Shown: piece by piece, positions 1 through 13,685 of the stretch
Layout: every line of letters begins with the position of its first letter
How positions within the stretch are numbered: the first letter of the stretch is position 1
Source of the DNA: Todiramphus chloris collaris
Taxonomy: Eukaryota > Chordata > Aves > Coraciiformes > Alcedinidae
Length of the DNA: 64,000 nucleotides
Assembly (NCBI GenBank): GCA_025345505.1
Contig: JANVCC010000064.1
Coordinates: forward strand, 5,339,927 to 5,403,926
Reading direction: 5' to 3'
Program-made: the position numbers and the translations under genes
The notes under the pieces: model-generated
What the model saw: only the letters and a program-made list of their open reading frames with translations
What the model was told of the DNA's origin: nothing
The model's database searches: none

Positions 1-3000
1 ACTAAAATGAAAAATTGTTATTGACATGAATTGTATAACACTACAGAATATTCATCCACCTCTTTCATAGGTGTCCCTCGTGTTTTAATCAAGTGAAGTC
101 TTTTTCCCTTTTTTGTTTTAAGTTTTACTTGGAAATACAAGTATTTTCCTCTCTGATGATTTTTCTCTGTCCCTCTCTCCCCCTATCAGCACTCATCCTT
201 CCTTTGTGTTTGCATTTTAACTCACATATGTGCTCACAGAACTTCTTCTATCATTTGAAGAGAATTAACGAGGATCTTCTAAGTTACTCAGCTTCCATTT
301 GTGTGAGTTAACGCTTAGATCCAACACTCACTGAAACCAAAGACTCCTTATTTTCAGTGAAAGCTGACCAAGAAATTCTGCATCACATGCAGAACGAAGC
401 AGTATGGTGAACAAATAGAGAAATGCATCAATAAGTATTCTCAGTTAAGGAAAATGAAGTTGCTTAAGGGATACCTTCAAGTATAGAAAACTATCATATA
501 AGAATACAATATTAATCAAGTTCTTTTAGTCACGTGGAAAGCATTCAAGTGAAAGGACAGGAACCATACATAACATTTATTCAATATACTCACAATATAC
601 TCAAAGCTGAACTAGTTTGTACAGTATGTTCTATAACAGTTATACATTAATTGCATTGTCATTAGTAGGCACGCTTGCCGTTGTTTCCATGTTCCTTCCC
701 GTAGAATAAATATATTCTTTCATGCACTATGCAACTTACTGATTTTTCTGTACTGGCATAGCCATACTACACTCACAACAGAAGTGATTATCACGAAAAG
801 AAGAAATTAAATAGACATTAAAATCTGACATAAGGGGTTTGTTGTCTGTTGGGTTTTTTTCCAGACTAGTGTTGCCTGTGCAGGAGCACCAGCACTGCCA
901 GAGGGAGTGGGGAGGGGAGGTGATTTATTTGAAGAATAAACTGTCTCCTTTTCAAGGCATTCATTAACCCACCACCTCCAACTAGTAGCTAGACAACAAC
1001 TCTTTCAATGAGCTATATAACTAACTCTCAGCATTTTTTTCCACACTAAAATTTTTGCCTACAACTAATCTCCAACTAGAAGAAATAACCCATGGATCTA
1101 AGGGCATTAAGTAATTTAAGAGTTTGCTGAAAAAGCTGTATTTTTTCAGCCATTCACTGTGGCTAACAGCTACAAACTATTCTATACCAAAAGAGAATGA
1201 AAGAAGGTTTCAAATAGGAATTAACCTCCCAAACTTGCAAAATTTTTTTCTAACAGTGTTTTTCTTCTTGTGAGCAAACAGATCTGTTGGCATTTAAACA
1301 GAGACTTTGCAAGTACTGCATATTGCCCACTCCTAGTGTGCTTGTGACTGCAAGTGATAACACAGCTCTTTACAATTGTCCTCAACAGCTAGGATGGGGG
1401 GGATAAAATAAATCAAGTGAGTGCTGGGTACAAGCTAACAGTTTGGGCAGGGCAGCACTAAAATTAACCCTGACCTGTATGTACAGTACTAGATAGGCCT
1501 AGTGATCTTGATGGTTCAGATAAAAGCCTTTTGCTTTGCTTCTCATCATGAAAGGAAAACCTCCCCTGGCAAGGCAGCTCCTTAACCTAATTAATTAATT
1601 CATCACTGTCTGAAAGAAAAGGACAGCATTTACTGAATCATTAGCTTTACTTCCGTCGGCCCCCCATGTTAGAAGTCTGCCCACAGATCTCTTTTAGACA
1701 ATCCCAGCTCAAACCTGCTCAGTTAGCAGTGGTACCAGGATCTTAGCAGAAGATTTCACAATACTTTGGGTTACCTCGATACCTTCACCCAGGACGGTCT
1801 TTAAACTGAAGTTGTGAGTATGTACGTATGAACACCACCCTACCGTTCTGCAAAGACTCTGCTGCGCCCAAGAAATCCTCTTTCACATTAATTCCAGAAA
1901 CTGCCTTCCACGTCCAGTCCTGGTGCCAACAAGATTTCAATTGGAGATGAAATCCAGGGAGCAACCTCGATCAAGATCTCGAGCGAGACACGTCCTGTAC
2001 CTTATTCACACGGGCTACTGTCATGCCTGCAGCAGAGGGAGAGGCTTTACCATCCTGCACTCGCACGTGCAGAACGTTCTTCTGCCACGAAGCAACACTT
2101 GTCCAGCAGGGAGCAGAGGCCAGACCCCTTGGTTGCACTGACGTTACCAACCTGGCTCAAAACTCCCCACTCCTGGGCCCTTCTCAAAACAGCTGCCGCA
2201 GCATCCCAAGGTTCAAGGCATACAGCTAGATGGGGTACCAAGGGACCAAGTGCTGTGCTTCTGGCACCCAAGAACCAGTTCTGGTGACCAGGCACTTGTG
2301 GTAGAACTCCTAGAGGTAATTCATTCTAAACCAAACAATGCGGGCTCCCACAAGCTGCAGCCGTGCCTTTGAAGTGCAACACAGCCCTTCTTGGAGAAGC
2401 TGCTTTCCTGCAACTCATTTCTCCCCTCGTGCTACAAAACGAGCGCCGTTCCCTGTCTTGCAGGATTACTCAGGTTCCCCGCTCCTTTGAAGATACACGA
2501 GCAGTGGCAAGCAGAGCTATTTTCAAGAGCAGCGTAAAAGCTTTGCCACTGAATTAGCAGTGATTCAGCAAAGAAAGACAAAAGTAACTAAAGAGCTGAG
2601 AGCCAGTGCTGCCAGCAGTCCTCATGGATCAGGAAAGATGACGCTGATGAGATACCTGTTGCAGATTTGTAATGGCTTGAAGGAGGCCCTGGCAAGGATG
2701 GAAGCCTTCCTTCCCTGGCAGGGCTCTCTGATGGCCACTGCAGGGATTTACGATCAGCAACAGCCCCAGGTCCTCGATCCTGTACACACAGCAAACGCAG
2801 AGCAAGTGCCTTCAATGGATGTACAGAATCCCGCAGCGCTCACGCCAGTTTTCTAGGCTTTCCTAAGTGTCTGCAATCAGAGCTGGGGGAAAACAACTGT
2901 CTCAGCCAGAGCCCTTAAAGCTGGTTACCCAGAAGACAAGTTGCAAGTTACAGCAAGGGGATGAACAAATACATGTTAAAATAGCCTGAGGCAGGGGCAC

Positions 3001-6000
3001 AGGAACTCTGAGGTGTTACTTCACTAGGACTTTGGCTGAATATTAAATCTTTGTCACACTAAATCAACATTTTAAGGTTCCAGAGGGACACAGGACACTA
3101 TCACAGATTCTTTGATGCTGCTACTACACAGTGAGAAGGGCAAGTCCTGGGAAGAAAAGCCTTCAGTGTGAAGTCATTGAACTCAACAGCTTTCCTGGTG
3201 CGCACAGGGACGTTTCCACTGGCTTTCAGAAGTCAGCAGTAACACAACTTCTTGGTATAGCCTACTGTAAAATGCTGTGAAAAACAAAGTGCAAGTGTTG
3301 CCACGTAGCAGCACATCTGCATCTCTGAAACATAACACAAGTTGCAGAGAGGACAAAGGGCATTGCAAAAGATGAAGAAAAGTAGCGGAGATATTTTACG
3401 GTCCAACAGCTGCCACTCAAAGAGAAACACTGACATTTCCTCTACACCGCTCTGCATCCCGCTTCCCATAACTCCACATCTCTCTCCACGTGATGACAAC
3501 CAGGCTGAACTGCAAGCATTGCTAAGGAGCCAAGTTTCTGAGCCAAGCGAGAGGGAGAGGCTGAGCTCTTGGCTGGTTCGGATTCTTTTAGATCAGTCTC
3601 ACCCATCAAGTTTTATTTTTCCTGCTTTCTTTGTGGCTAGAGAAACTTGGAAACCAAAGGATTCAATTTAAAGCAAGACATGTTTCTGCAGCTGTACTGA
3701 ACAGGACAGATGGAATAAATTTAGAGAAGGGAGCCCAGTAATGAAAAACTGAGTATCTCAAGCACTTTGAAGAGGAATGACGGTGAGGAGAGGCCAGAAA
3801 AGAAATAAGGACAGCACATTGTCTCCCACCTGACCTGGACAACAGGTTTCAAACTATAGCAGCTGCTACGACCCAGAGTGCCCTGGCCACATAGGCAAGC
3901 AAACCAGGAGCTGCTCTTCGATGCTGGTGCGCACGTCATCGGTTTGTTTACCCAGAAGTTCCACCTGTCCTTACGATAAGCACGCTACGCAGCTTCCCAT
4001 CTGGAGGCTGTAGGGTCAGCCCTAAAGAAGTCATTTCTGTCTCCAGATGGTCTAAATGGGCTGGAGTTTCAGGCATCCCTCTTGCTCTAGATACTTACAT
4101 CCATGAGGAGCTGGCCACGTGGTACTCGTGTCCCAAAGTACCACACCATGGTTTTCCCGTCTTGTTTTCCCCACCCCTCATTCCATGTGGTCCCTACGAG
4201 GAGGAAGGAGTTTAAACTGGGGTTATCAGGAAACGATTTTCCTGAAGAAAGATGGTGAAGGGAAGCAGATTCTTGCGGAGCTTCCTGCAACACCCAGGAA
4301 ACAATGCTCCTTCCCTGGCATTCCAGGTTACAATTTTTTTTTTTCCACCTACTTTGAAGCCACGTCACCTTTAATTTAGTGGCACAGTTTTGGGGTTCGC
4401 TTGGCTTAGCAGCAAGAGTTTAGGCTCTGGGGGATTAAAAAAAGAAAAAAATCACTTCTTTGGTATAAAAGCCCATGAAGGTGTTAAGCAGTTGATATCA
4501 GGAAGGCCCTAGGCACTGCTCTGCTCCATGCTTGGCCCTGCTTCACTGTTACACCCATGAGAAGCCTGTCTAGGTAGGTCCCAGCTCTTAATTATCTCTA
4601 TTTGTTATCTCTCTCTATCACCACTAGCCAAATAGGTTTACAGAAATCTTCTCATGTTTGGAAAAAATGAGATCTCCGAACACAAACACTGAAATGTGTG
4701 TGGTGTGATAAGAACATGCAGAAATCACAGCACTATTACCTCAGTAACTAGAGGGTTACTTTATAACCCAGAATAAATACTCACTTCAGCTCTGAAGGAA
4801 AGCACGCAGCAGGAATTCATACACAACTCTGGTGGCAGACTTTTAATATTATGATTGGCTTGGTTTTGCTTTGTTTTAAATAAAACCCTCTGGATCCTCT
4901 TCCTACTGATGAGTAACCAGTTTTTTAATCCTTCACAATTACTTTGGAAAAGGTGTTCACAGCTAATTGGTCGCTAAGGGCACAAGCACACAATAACCTG
5001 CCTTCAGAGATCTACACAAAGGCCAAAACGAGATTTCCACCCGCACAAACCCTGGAATTTAACAGAGTATTCTGGAGTCCACAAAGCTCAGCCACATTCA
5101 AACTTGTTTTCTTTTTCTGCACTGGACTCACACTTCTCTTCCTGTCCATTTCACATGAAGTTTCTTTAGAGAGCAGGACGACAAGGTGTATCTGCACCTC
5201 CACTCAGGCATGATGAAATCTCTTTCCAATTAAATAAGAAATATTTGCCTGCTAGAAAGACTCGAGGAAACACCAGTGAACAAAAATTAATCACCTAGGC
5301 TTTTTGAGTGGTTTTCTGATTCAATTTTCTAATGCTTCCAGGTGTACATGCTTTGACTCCTAGTTAACATGACCTTTCCATTTCACTGGAATTATTACTC
5401 ACACAGAAAGGCAATCCTTTTTCTGATATAAAAAAAAGATAAGCTTCTGCAGAATGCAGCAGTGCAACTTCACAGCCAGACAGACTGTTTGCCAAGGTGA
5501 AACACGTACACTATTAAAGTCCATCTTGATGACATTTATTAATGTAATAGAGGTCATTTTAATACTGGATTTTTATTTTCTATGTTCACAACAGGCTATT
5601 TCCAACAAAATACTTGTTTACAGTAAAACAAGTATCTCCACTACATTCTACAGATTAAATAAAACTTAAGTTTTTAATTCCCCGAGGAAGTGAAAGCCAT
5701 GCACCACTATATTCCCCTCCTTAGCTCCACACCCAGAATCAGAGTTCAGCTGCAGAGATACTAATTTATATCCCCCAAGGTTTTAATCCACCTAGCTATA
5801 AAACACTGCTTTTGCAATATAATACAAAGTCAAAGCTAAAAAGCCTGGCAACTTCCAGTCTTTGCATTGGTCCTGGGATTTGAAAACTGAGCTCTCTTTG
5901 CACTATATCCTTATTTAAATTTAATTCATGATTCAGATGGCTTCTCAGGATCTCACAATAACCCATCCTCATTTTTTCTGTGTGTTTTCCAACACAGTAA

Positions 6001-6297
6001 CAGAGTCCCAAGCACCTGAAGCCTTACGCTCGTTTGGTTCTCCAAAAGGAAGAAACCAGAAGAGCAGCAATCAGTGAAGAATAAAGAGAAATAAATCAGA
6101 GAAGGCATGGAAAGAGGAAGGAAAATGAAGTTAGAATCTTCCACATGTTGGATCACTTTCACCCCTCCTATTTAATGGGTGGTGTTTGTTTTTCTGAAGA
6201 TGACAATCCCACAAAGCTCAGGTTGTGCTGTCACATGCTCCTATTTTACACAGAGAAAGATTCCTTCCTCTTTTTCAGCGATTAAATACACTGCAGT

Positions 6298-6353
6298 CCA
6301 AAAAAACCCCAAACAAACACAAAACAAACAAAACCAAAACAAACAACCCCACC
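6298..6353. repeat. A/C-rich low-complexity run
   Basis: About 55 bases made almost only of A and C, with imperfect CAAA and CAAAAC units. This is simple-sequence DNA with no coding content. Confidence 0.7.
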
Positions 6354-7507
6354 GAACAGAAAGCACAGGAACATAAATATAAGTAGTACGTTCCAGCTCC
6401 TACTTCAGACAGGAAATAGGACTTAGTTGTTAAGTCATCTTGATTTCCCTCCCAGCACCTCCAAACTGGGGGCATAAAATTAACTTTGCTCTCCCGTCCC
6501 AGCCAAGTGTAAAACCGAAAGGGAGCACACTGAACACTCCAAGTTCATCATCGTAACGTCCTCACCCTGGAGCGAGGTGAAAGGGTACAAGGTTAAGTTG
6601 CAGTTTTCAGACTATTAAGTCCTCCGAGCGTCACTCGTGAGCAATGCCTCCAGAAAACATCAAAACTACCTTGGCTTTGTTCCAACTGTCACAGCCCAGC
6701 CTTTCACTGGAAGGCTTTAAAATTATTTCAGCATTTGCATAAGCTTCTCTTCAGAAAAGCCATATGACAGTAAACCGAGCATTACCTGAAGGGAACCGGC
6801 CTCCTTCCGCAGAGTCATTATCCGGAGAATAAAGCTTACGTGGAAAAAATAACAACGTGGTGTAACTACCGAGTGGGTTGCTCAAGATTTGCAGGAGAAC
6901 TCAAGGGGTCACCACGTCAGACGGGTCTTTGAGAATGACTTAGGCACCGATTCCTGGTCTTGATTACAGTCACAGAACATTTTAGGGGACATTAAACTCC
7001 AGTCTCTGCCAGGAAAACGGCAGCTTGGCATGGCCGGCAACATTGCTCATCAGTTCCGTGGAAAAAGGAACTTGCGCATCTGCTTGCGATAGCGACACCG
7101 AACCAAGACCTGGCGGGGAAAATGCCATCACAAGCTCTTCCCTTCCCCTAGACACGGGTTTCTGTAGCAAATACTCAGATACACAGCTACAACATGCTTC
7201 CTATAGAAAGGAAAGCTACTAACTTCCTCTGCTATTCTTTGCCTATGAAAGCTAACGCCTCAGGGAATCTCGGGGGTCATTTCCGGAACGCTGTGCGTGT
7301 TGCATTCCCCAAGGCTGAACGTATCAGACCCGGGTCTGGGAGACTTGCCCAACCTCATCTTCCCGAGGGGAAAAGAAAAAAAATAAATAAAACCTCTGCA
7401 CCAGAGTTTCTAGACTTAGAGTGGGATCCAGAGCCTCGCAGCAGCTGGCTGAAATGCAGATGTGCTGCCGGAGGGAGTGAGCTGAACGCAACCAGATGAC
7501 CACTTGC

Positions 7508-7849
7508 TGCTCTCACTAGACTATTAGACTATTGCAATAGCAGCTGCACAGCTCCAGCAGAGCAGCAGGATTCTGCTGTGATGTCCCTTCTGCTCTCACT
7601 AGACTATTAGACTATTGCAATAGCAGCTGCACAGCTCCAGCAGAGGAGCAGGATTCTGCTGTGATGCCCCTTCTGCTCTCACTAGACTATTAGACTATTG
7701 CAATAGCAGCTGCACAGCTCCAGCAGAGCAGAGCAGCAGGATTCTGCTGTGATGCCCCTTCTGCTCTCACTAGACTATTAGACTATTGTCATAGCAGCTG
7801 CACAGCTCCAGCAGAGCAGAGGAGCAGGATTCTGCTGTGATGCCCCTTC
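7508..7849. repeat. Four-copy tandem repeat (minisatellite), 83-88 bp units
   Basis: Four head-to-tail units start at 7508, 7591, 7674 and 7762, with lengths 83, 83, 88 and 88. A partial fifth begins at 7850. The length change comes from an extra AGCAG-type 5-mer in the CAGCAGAG tract of units 3 and 4. Units 1-3 each carry the perfect 12-bp palindrome CTATTGCAATAG, which reads CTATTGTCATAG in unit 4. Every unit also has an E-box-type CAGCTG and a short CAGCAG...CTGCTG inverted repeat. The array ends about 1.4 kb upstream of the start codon of the unnamed gene. Confidence 0.95.
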
Positions 7850-9146
7850 TGCTCTCCTCCCTCGGCTCACGGATACTGCCTGGCATCAAGGTGCTGGTTT
7901 GTGAGGCAAGAGACCTGGACTGAAACTTCCTTGGGAAAGGAAGGAATCAAAAGTACACTTCTGTGTGAGCGTTCCAGCTCCATGTATGTCGGCTGGCAGA
8001 TGGCTCTGGCTGGATCTGGGATTAAAAACAAAGAGACTACAAAGAAACGGAAGAAATGGCTTCCCTTAATCTGGCAATTCCCAGAATTTACTAGGTGTGC
8101 TCTGAGAGCAGGCACCAAAGCAAAGCCCTGCAGGGGACAGGAGAACAGGCAGAATCACAGCTAGTTCCTGCATTCCAATCTGTTTCAGGCAGGACCTATG
8201 CACAGGATTACTCCGATGGGGCAATTCCAGGCATGCTCAGAGACAGAGATCTCTATGCTTGGGGAATGCAAACTCAAACAAGGAGGTGAGTTTAGGCAGT
8301 TCCTGCATTAGGGAGCCGCTGAGCGGGAATGTTTTGGATTGTAATGTAAAGATTATAATTACTGCATGTAAAACAAAAAAGTATACTAACTAATCCTTCA
8401 CTGTATATAATAAGATAGTGCTTCCTGCATATTGTCAGTTAAGATGCAATCCTATCTTCTGCAAAAAGATAAATAACTATCTCCCCTCTCCAAATGCCCC
8501 TGTTTTGCTTCACAATTATTTTTTTCCAGTGGAACAATGACTGCCCTTCAAAATATGTCTGGAAATCACTCTTTTACCATGTCCCTAGAAAGTCCACCCA
8601 ACCACAGCTCTTTAAACCTGTGGTGCTGGAGGAGGCAGCTCCCGAATCCCCCTGGATCCAACCGCATCCCCCCTGGTGCAGCGGGGAGCAGCCAGGCTGC
8701 CAGGGACCAAGAGGTCACTCCAAACACCCACCAAGAACGGTCCTCCTACTGCCTTCGAGGATCTGCCACAGGCCTCCAACACCAGAGGGGTCAGCAGAGA
8801 ATAGCTGCATTTTCTATAGCACACACCGAAAACCACACCAGCTGCTTACCCGCTTTTTGGGTTTACGCTCATCATAAACTCTGCCCCGAAACTAAAACCC
8901 TGTGTATCCCACAGGAATGGATGATCCTTCATGGCAAATGAGGGCTCAGGCTTGGAAAAATCATGGCTGCTGTAGGGACCCTGCAAACTTGAGATGACAA
9001 AGTACAGTACCGAATTGTCTCCAGCTGTAAAATAAGCACTGTGTCGCAACAGTCAGATTTCATAGGCGAATTCTTCAGATCAGAGAGCACAGCTTCTGTT
9101 TTGTGACCCGTAGGGGAGCACAACAGGCTCAAATAACGTGCGTTAA

Positions 9147-9155
9147 TATTTTATA
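9147..9155 (+). promoter_or_regulatory. Possible TATA-like element upstream of unnamed gene
   Basis: The AT-rich string TATTTTATA lies about 120 bases before the proposed start codon at 9278. Its place fits a core promoter with a short 5' UTR, but nothing else supports it. It could be chance, and an upstream non-coding exon would make it irrelevant. Confidence 0.2.
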
Positions 9156-9277
9156 TCAACCCATTGGCATGTTTTAACTTCCACTGACCATTAAATATTC
9201 AGCGGCTGCACAGAAAGCTCCCCTTACGCGCACGTCTCTTACATTTGGCGACTGCAGCCTCTCAGCGTGGCACAGAA

Positions 9278-12200
9278 ATGGCCCTTTTCCTCTGGGTTTT
9301 CTTTATTTTTTCAGGCCCTCGCTCTGACAATGGGGAGCTACGACTCCAAAACGACGAAGACTGCCCAAGTGGAAGTTACTGCAAAAGAGGAGAACAGAAC
9401 CTGTCCCGTTGTCCAGCAGGTATTTGGAGATAATTATTAGTTTCTTTCGAATGCTTCTTGGTCACATACTGCTCAATAAAAATGCAGGCAGGCTTTCATT
9501 TTACTGAAGGCTACAGAAGGGCTTAAACAATCAATCAGGTTTGCTGAAATTTATATTGCAAAAGGCAAGGAAGCTTAAACAAGTACAGAGCATTCAATTT
9601 TACCGTAATAAGGTTCACCTATTAGAAAACTTCCTTTCTGTACTGCACAGTAAAACAATATTGAAGGGGGGGATATTTTCATCGATGCAGAATTAATTTA
9701 ACCGATTTAAGTGTTATGACAACATTCAAACAGGAACAGCACTAAGTCATCTATCTCCATAACACAGCTGCATTATCTAAGAAAAATCGACAAGAATTTT
9801 TGTTGTTGTTTGCAGGCTTTTTCTGCCCTGAAGGAAGCATCACCCCACTTCCATGTCCTCCAGGAACTTTTCGTTCGGAAGGGGCAGCGCTGACACCACA
9901 CGGCTGCTTGGCATGCCCCGTGGGTTTCTTTAATCCCATGCCTGGCCAAAGAGCGTGCCTTCCATGTGGCTCCGAGGCAGCACAGCCTGCAGAAGGGCAA
10001 GAGACCTGTGTCTGTCTCGGGAAGGGTCAGGTGTTTCAGGTACAGGAGCTGCCTCACGAAAGCTGTCCGGTCTCATCACACATCTGTATCCCTTCATACT
10101 TCGCTCTTCCTTCTTTTCCCCTCATCTGCACTGCCCGTGTCAGTCTCTCTCTCTCTAGCATTGATAGCCTTTGGTCCAACACCTCATTTCCAATTTCACA
10201 GACCCTTAGGGACAAGGACACAATCTCTACACAAGATCTACCTTCTGAGTTTCCTCAGGGCTACGGCAACCCTTCCCCTTCACGGGAAGGTAAAGAGGAT
10301 GCAGATGGTCAGCAGTGTTTCATCTGACCTTGGTCAGATCAAGTGCAATGCCCAATGCAGACAGGTACAGAAAAGCATCTGCACGAGACTGCAGGTTTCT
10401 AAACAAATACCTATTTTTTTCTTCCAGCCCCGTGATGCTCACTGCACGTGCCCTCCAGGTTATTTGAGGTCCTTAAGTGATGAGAGACACTGTATCAGAC
10501 AAACATATGATGTTTGTCGAGATCCAGCCTCCCGAAATCAGGAAGGACAGTGTTTAACCAAGAAAGGATGGGTTCACTATTGCTCAGAGAAGGTATTTCA
10601 ATTTTTGCATTAGTTAAACCCAAAGACCGTGCAGAAACTGCCCTAAAAGCAAACTCCCAAGCTCTGCCTTCAGAAGGCAGAGACAGCATTGCATCCAAGT
10701 GTCACTTGTGTTTGCACAGGAGATTTTGCCTCTTCTTCAGCCTTAAATAGGAAGCCCAAATTTCCCTTCTCACCAAAGTCATTACTTGTACTGCTATTTT
10801 ATTCCCCACCGCCCCTTTTTTTTCCCCTTCTCTCCTACAGGTTTGTACTGCCCCTAGAGATTACCAAGGCTATGACAAGGTTCTTGGCCTCTGCATTTGC
10901 CAGACTGCCAGTCTGGAGAGCGTGTGTGATTCTCAGTGTAGAAGACAGCAAAGAGACACCGTGCAGGTCACTTGTGCAGAGAAAACTGCTCAGCTTTTTA
11001 TCACTTACAGAAATGGGAGCAAGGTAAAAGCTGCAGTCATTTTCAGAAGCTACCTGTTCTGGCAAGGCTTTCTAGACCTTTAATAATCTTTTAACCAAAG
11101 AATACCCTCATTCCTATTTTCTTAGAAAGTTATAGAAAGCAACAAACAAAATCCCCAGATATCATTCTATTACATGCATAACCTATATTGCTGCTTATAT
11201 TGAAACTGTGTGGAAAATTCATGTAAAAAATGTCTAAACTCTTTTTCTGTTAGACTGCTGTTGCCTTAGAGGAATTAAGAACAGTTCTACTAAGACCGTA
11301 TTTCTCTTTAAAAGACATCTGCCTTTCAGAACAAAGCAGATTTACCCATCCAACATACATCGTGAAAATGAGTGGTAAGTGAAAGAACAAGCACTGCCTT
11401 CGAATAAGAGGAATAGAATGAAAATACCCATTGGTTTTAGATTCTGTAAATCTTACCTGGGATCTTTGGTGAGTGGATAATTTATAAACTAGAAAGAAAA
11501 GCAAAAGTGACCCATGTTTGTTTGGTTTTTTTATACCCCTTCAGGGAAAGGATTTTTAGGGGTGTATAATCCAGACCCACAGCTATTACACAACTTCATC
11601 ATGCTGAATGAGGCTTCATCACATCACAAAAATAAGCCTCCTTCACCAACAGCTCCAGGTAAGATCTCCTGTAAAGCTCCCAAGCATTTATTTAATATGG
11701 ATTCTTTAAGATTTAATTGTGCTGTATCGTATCAACCATCTCCCCTGCTGCCCTAAATTGGAAACAACAACAGTTAAATCCAACAGACCTCACCATCTTC
11801 AAATTCCTGGAGAAGCTCTTCACACAAAACATAACAAAGTCAAACAAAAAGCTTCACTTTCTTTGCTCCAGAAGTCAGAACCTCCCCAGCCCAGACCCAG
11901 TGGTTAGCAGACTGCTTCCTTCTGGCTTTTTTCACCAGGGGAAATGAGGAACAGGGGCAGCTGTTGAACCCTCCACCTGTGGACCACAGCTGAGCTGCTC
12001 TTATTTCATCCCACCTCTCTCCTTGGGTTTAATAGTCCTGATGCACAGTTTAACTGCTGGCTTCAGTTCTGATCTACACCATCCCCCTCCTTAGCTTTGG
12101 GTGGGTCAGATCACTTCATTATTCCTTCCACCTGCATTCCTCTTGAGTCCCTCTTTAGTAGCTGCAGAGATATCATGAAATCTATAGGCAAGCCAAAGCT

Positions 12201-13685
12201 GACTGAAGAGAAAGGGACAAAGCCCTTACACAGGATGCTGAATTTGCAAGAAGTGCTGCTGCTTTGCCAGGGGCACCTCAGCAGAGTTGTTGCAAAAAAG
12301 ACAAGAAGATGTGGTGCCCAGTTATCCAATGGCAGGGAAATGCCAGTGGCATGTTTGTGGGCTGTCTTGGCAATAAACCTTATTCAGGAAACAAAATTTG
12401 CATGTATAAAGCATAAAAATGAAAAGGAAATGCTATATCCTGTAGTTGTTCTACAGACAAAAGAATGATCAATAATGATCCAAACCTAATGAGGTCTCTG
12501 CTTTTACAGCTAAGTCTGGCCATGAAGAACACAGGTCTCCCCAGGTACAAAGCCTGAGACCTTCAAACTCGACATCAAAAACCATCTTTACTGGCATCTT
12601 AAATCCTACCACATGCATTAATGTTAATGTCACCATCATGTTCATTGTCTCCAAGGAGCATTACCCAGTTTATGATGTGTAAGTATAAGTGCTAGGCATA
12701 GAAGAACTTAGCTAATGCACTTTTACTTGATCTAGAGAGAACAAGGCTGGTGTTTTCACTTTTTTTTTCAATATAGAATTAAGAGAAAAAATGACAAGGA
12801 AGAATAGAAATCTCATTATTAAACATACTTCGATGTCTTTTTGACACAAGAAGACGTGGCACAGTATGAAACAGCATGTGGCACAGTAGGAAACAGCACG
12901 TAAGACGTTAAGAAAATAATATTCACTTATTAAAATAAGCAAAATGAAATGTATGCATACTGTTCCTGATGACTTGCTGATGCTGTTTCTGACCTGTGTT
13001 CACACACTGTGCAGCTTGACTTCTCACTGACGTATGCTGTATAGTCCCTCTAGCTGACCCTAGGTTCTCTTCACTTTTTTTTTTGTAGTTAAGAAGTTTT
13101 AGGTGTAGTTAAGAAGTTTTGGGAAGCTAATCCAAAACGAAACAAGTAGTTCCTACTGCCCTGAAAGCCTCAGGAGCTCTGCCTTTGTGGCTTGTATGTG
13201 TTTGGGTGGGTTTGTAGGTTTCTTCCCCTATGGCCTGTTTTGATTTCATTTGTGCCCTTCATCAAGTTTCAGAGCATACAAATAACACCAGGGACAAGCA
13301 ATCAATAACAGAAACCTACATGTGGTTTCCATGTGCTCCACGCTGACATCTGCAGTGATTAAACACCTATAGGGGTCCCTGTGACTATTTCTTTATTGCT
13401 AAATAAACATCCATGCTGCTTAGGGTTAATTTCTGCTACTTCAAAAATCTCCCCTGTAACCATGAGTCCACACCAAAACCACGGGCACTGACAAAAACTG
13501 CCTCTTGTACTTCTGCTCCTAGAAACAACCTGTACAACACAAACCCTGAATTTGACTGGGGAGACCTTCGAAGCCTCAGAGAGGAAATAAGAGAAGCCTC
13601 CCAAAAATTCCTCCTCTTCCTTTTCCAGTTCCAGTACCCTGGCACCTACGTGCTACAGCTGAGTAGCAACCAGTACAAAAAAATG
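9278..13685 (+). other. Ectodomain exons 1-8 of the unnamed gene (Cys-rich, ephrin-receptor-like)
   Basis: Coding exons: 9278-9419, 9816-10039, 10428-10592, 10841-11023, 11254-11374, 11545-11658, 12510-12678 and 13523-13685. Exons 1-4 encode closely spaced cysteines in the pattern CPxGxYC, CPAGFFCPEG, CPPGTF, CPVGFF and CTCPPGY, typical of GCC2/GCC3-type repeats of ephrin receptors and TNFR-like modules. Exons 5-8 encode a cysteine-poor region with N-glycosylation sequons and a mixed beta/helix look that I do not recognise. The donor of exon 8 (ATG|GTTCGT) is weak, but the frame into exon 9 is intact. Confidence 0.8.

Larger units (their letters stand above)
1..9184. other. Intergenic region, no gene recognised
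   Basis: I see no exon in this 9.2-kb stretch that I can tie to a known protein on either strand. Short open frames near 1.9-3.7 kb and 8.5-8.9 kb lack recognisable domains and overlap on both strands, so I treat them as chance. In human the gene on this side is POU2AF1, transcribed away from the window. Its first exon could lie here, but I did not find its start sequence. An A/C-rich low-complexity run and a four-copy tandem repeat are listed separately. Confidence 0.5.

Noticed and set aside
8537-8941. 134-codon frame upstream of the unnamed gene
   Set aside because: It has no domain and no recognisable composition, and is overlapped by frames of similar length on both strands.
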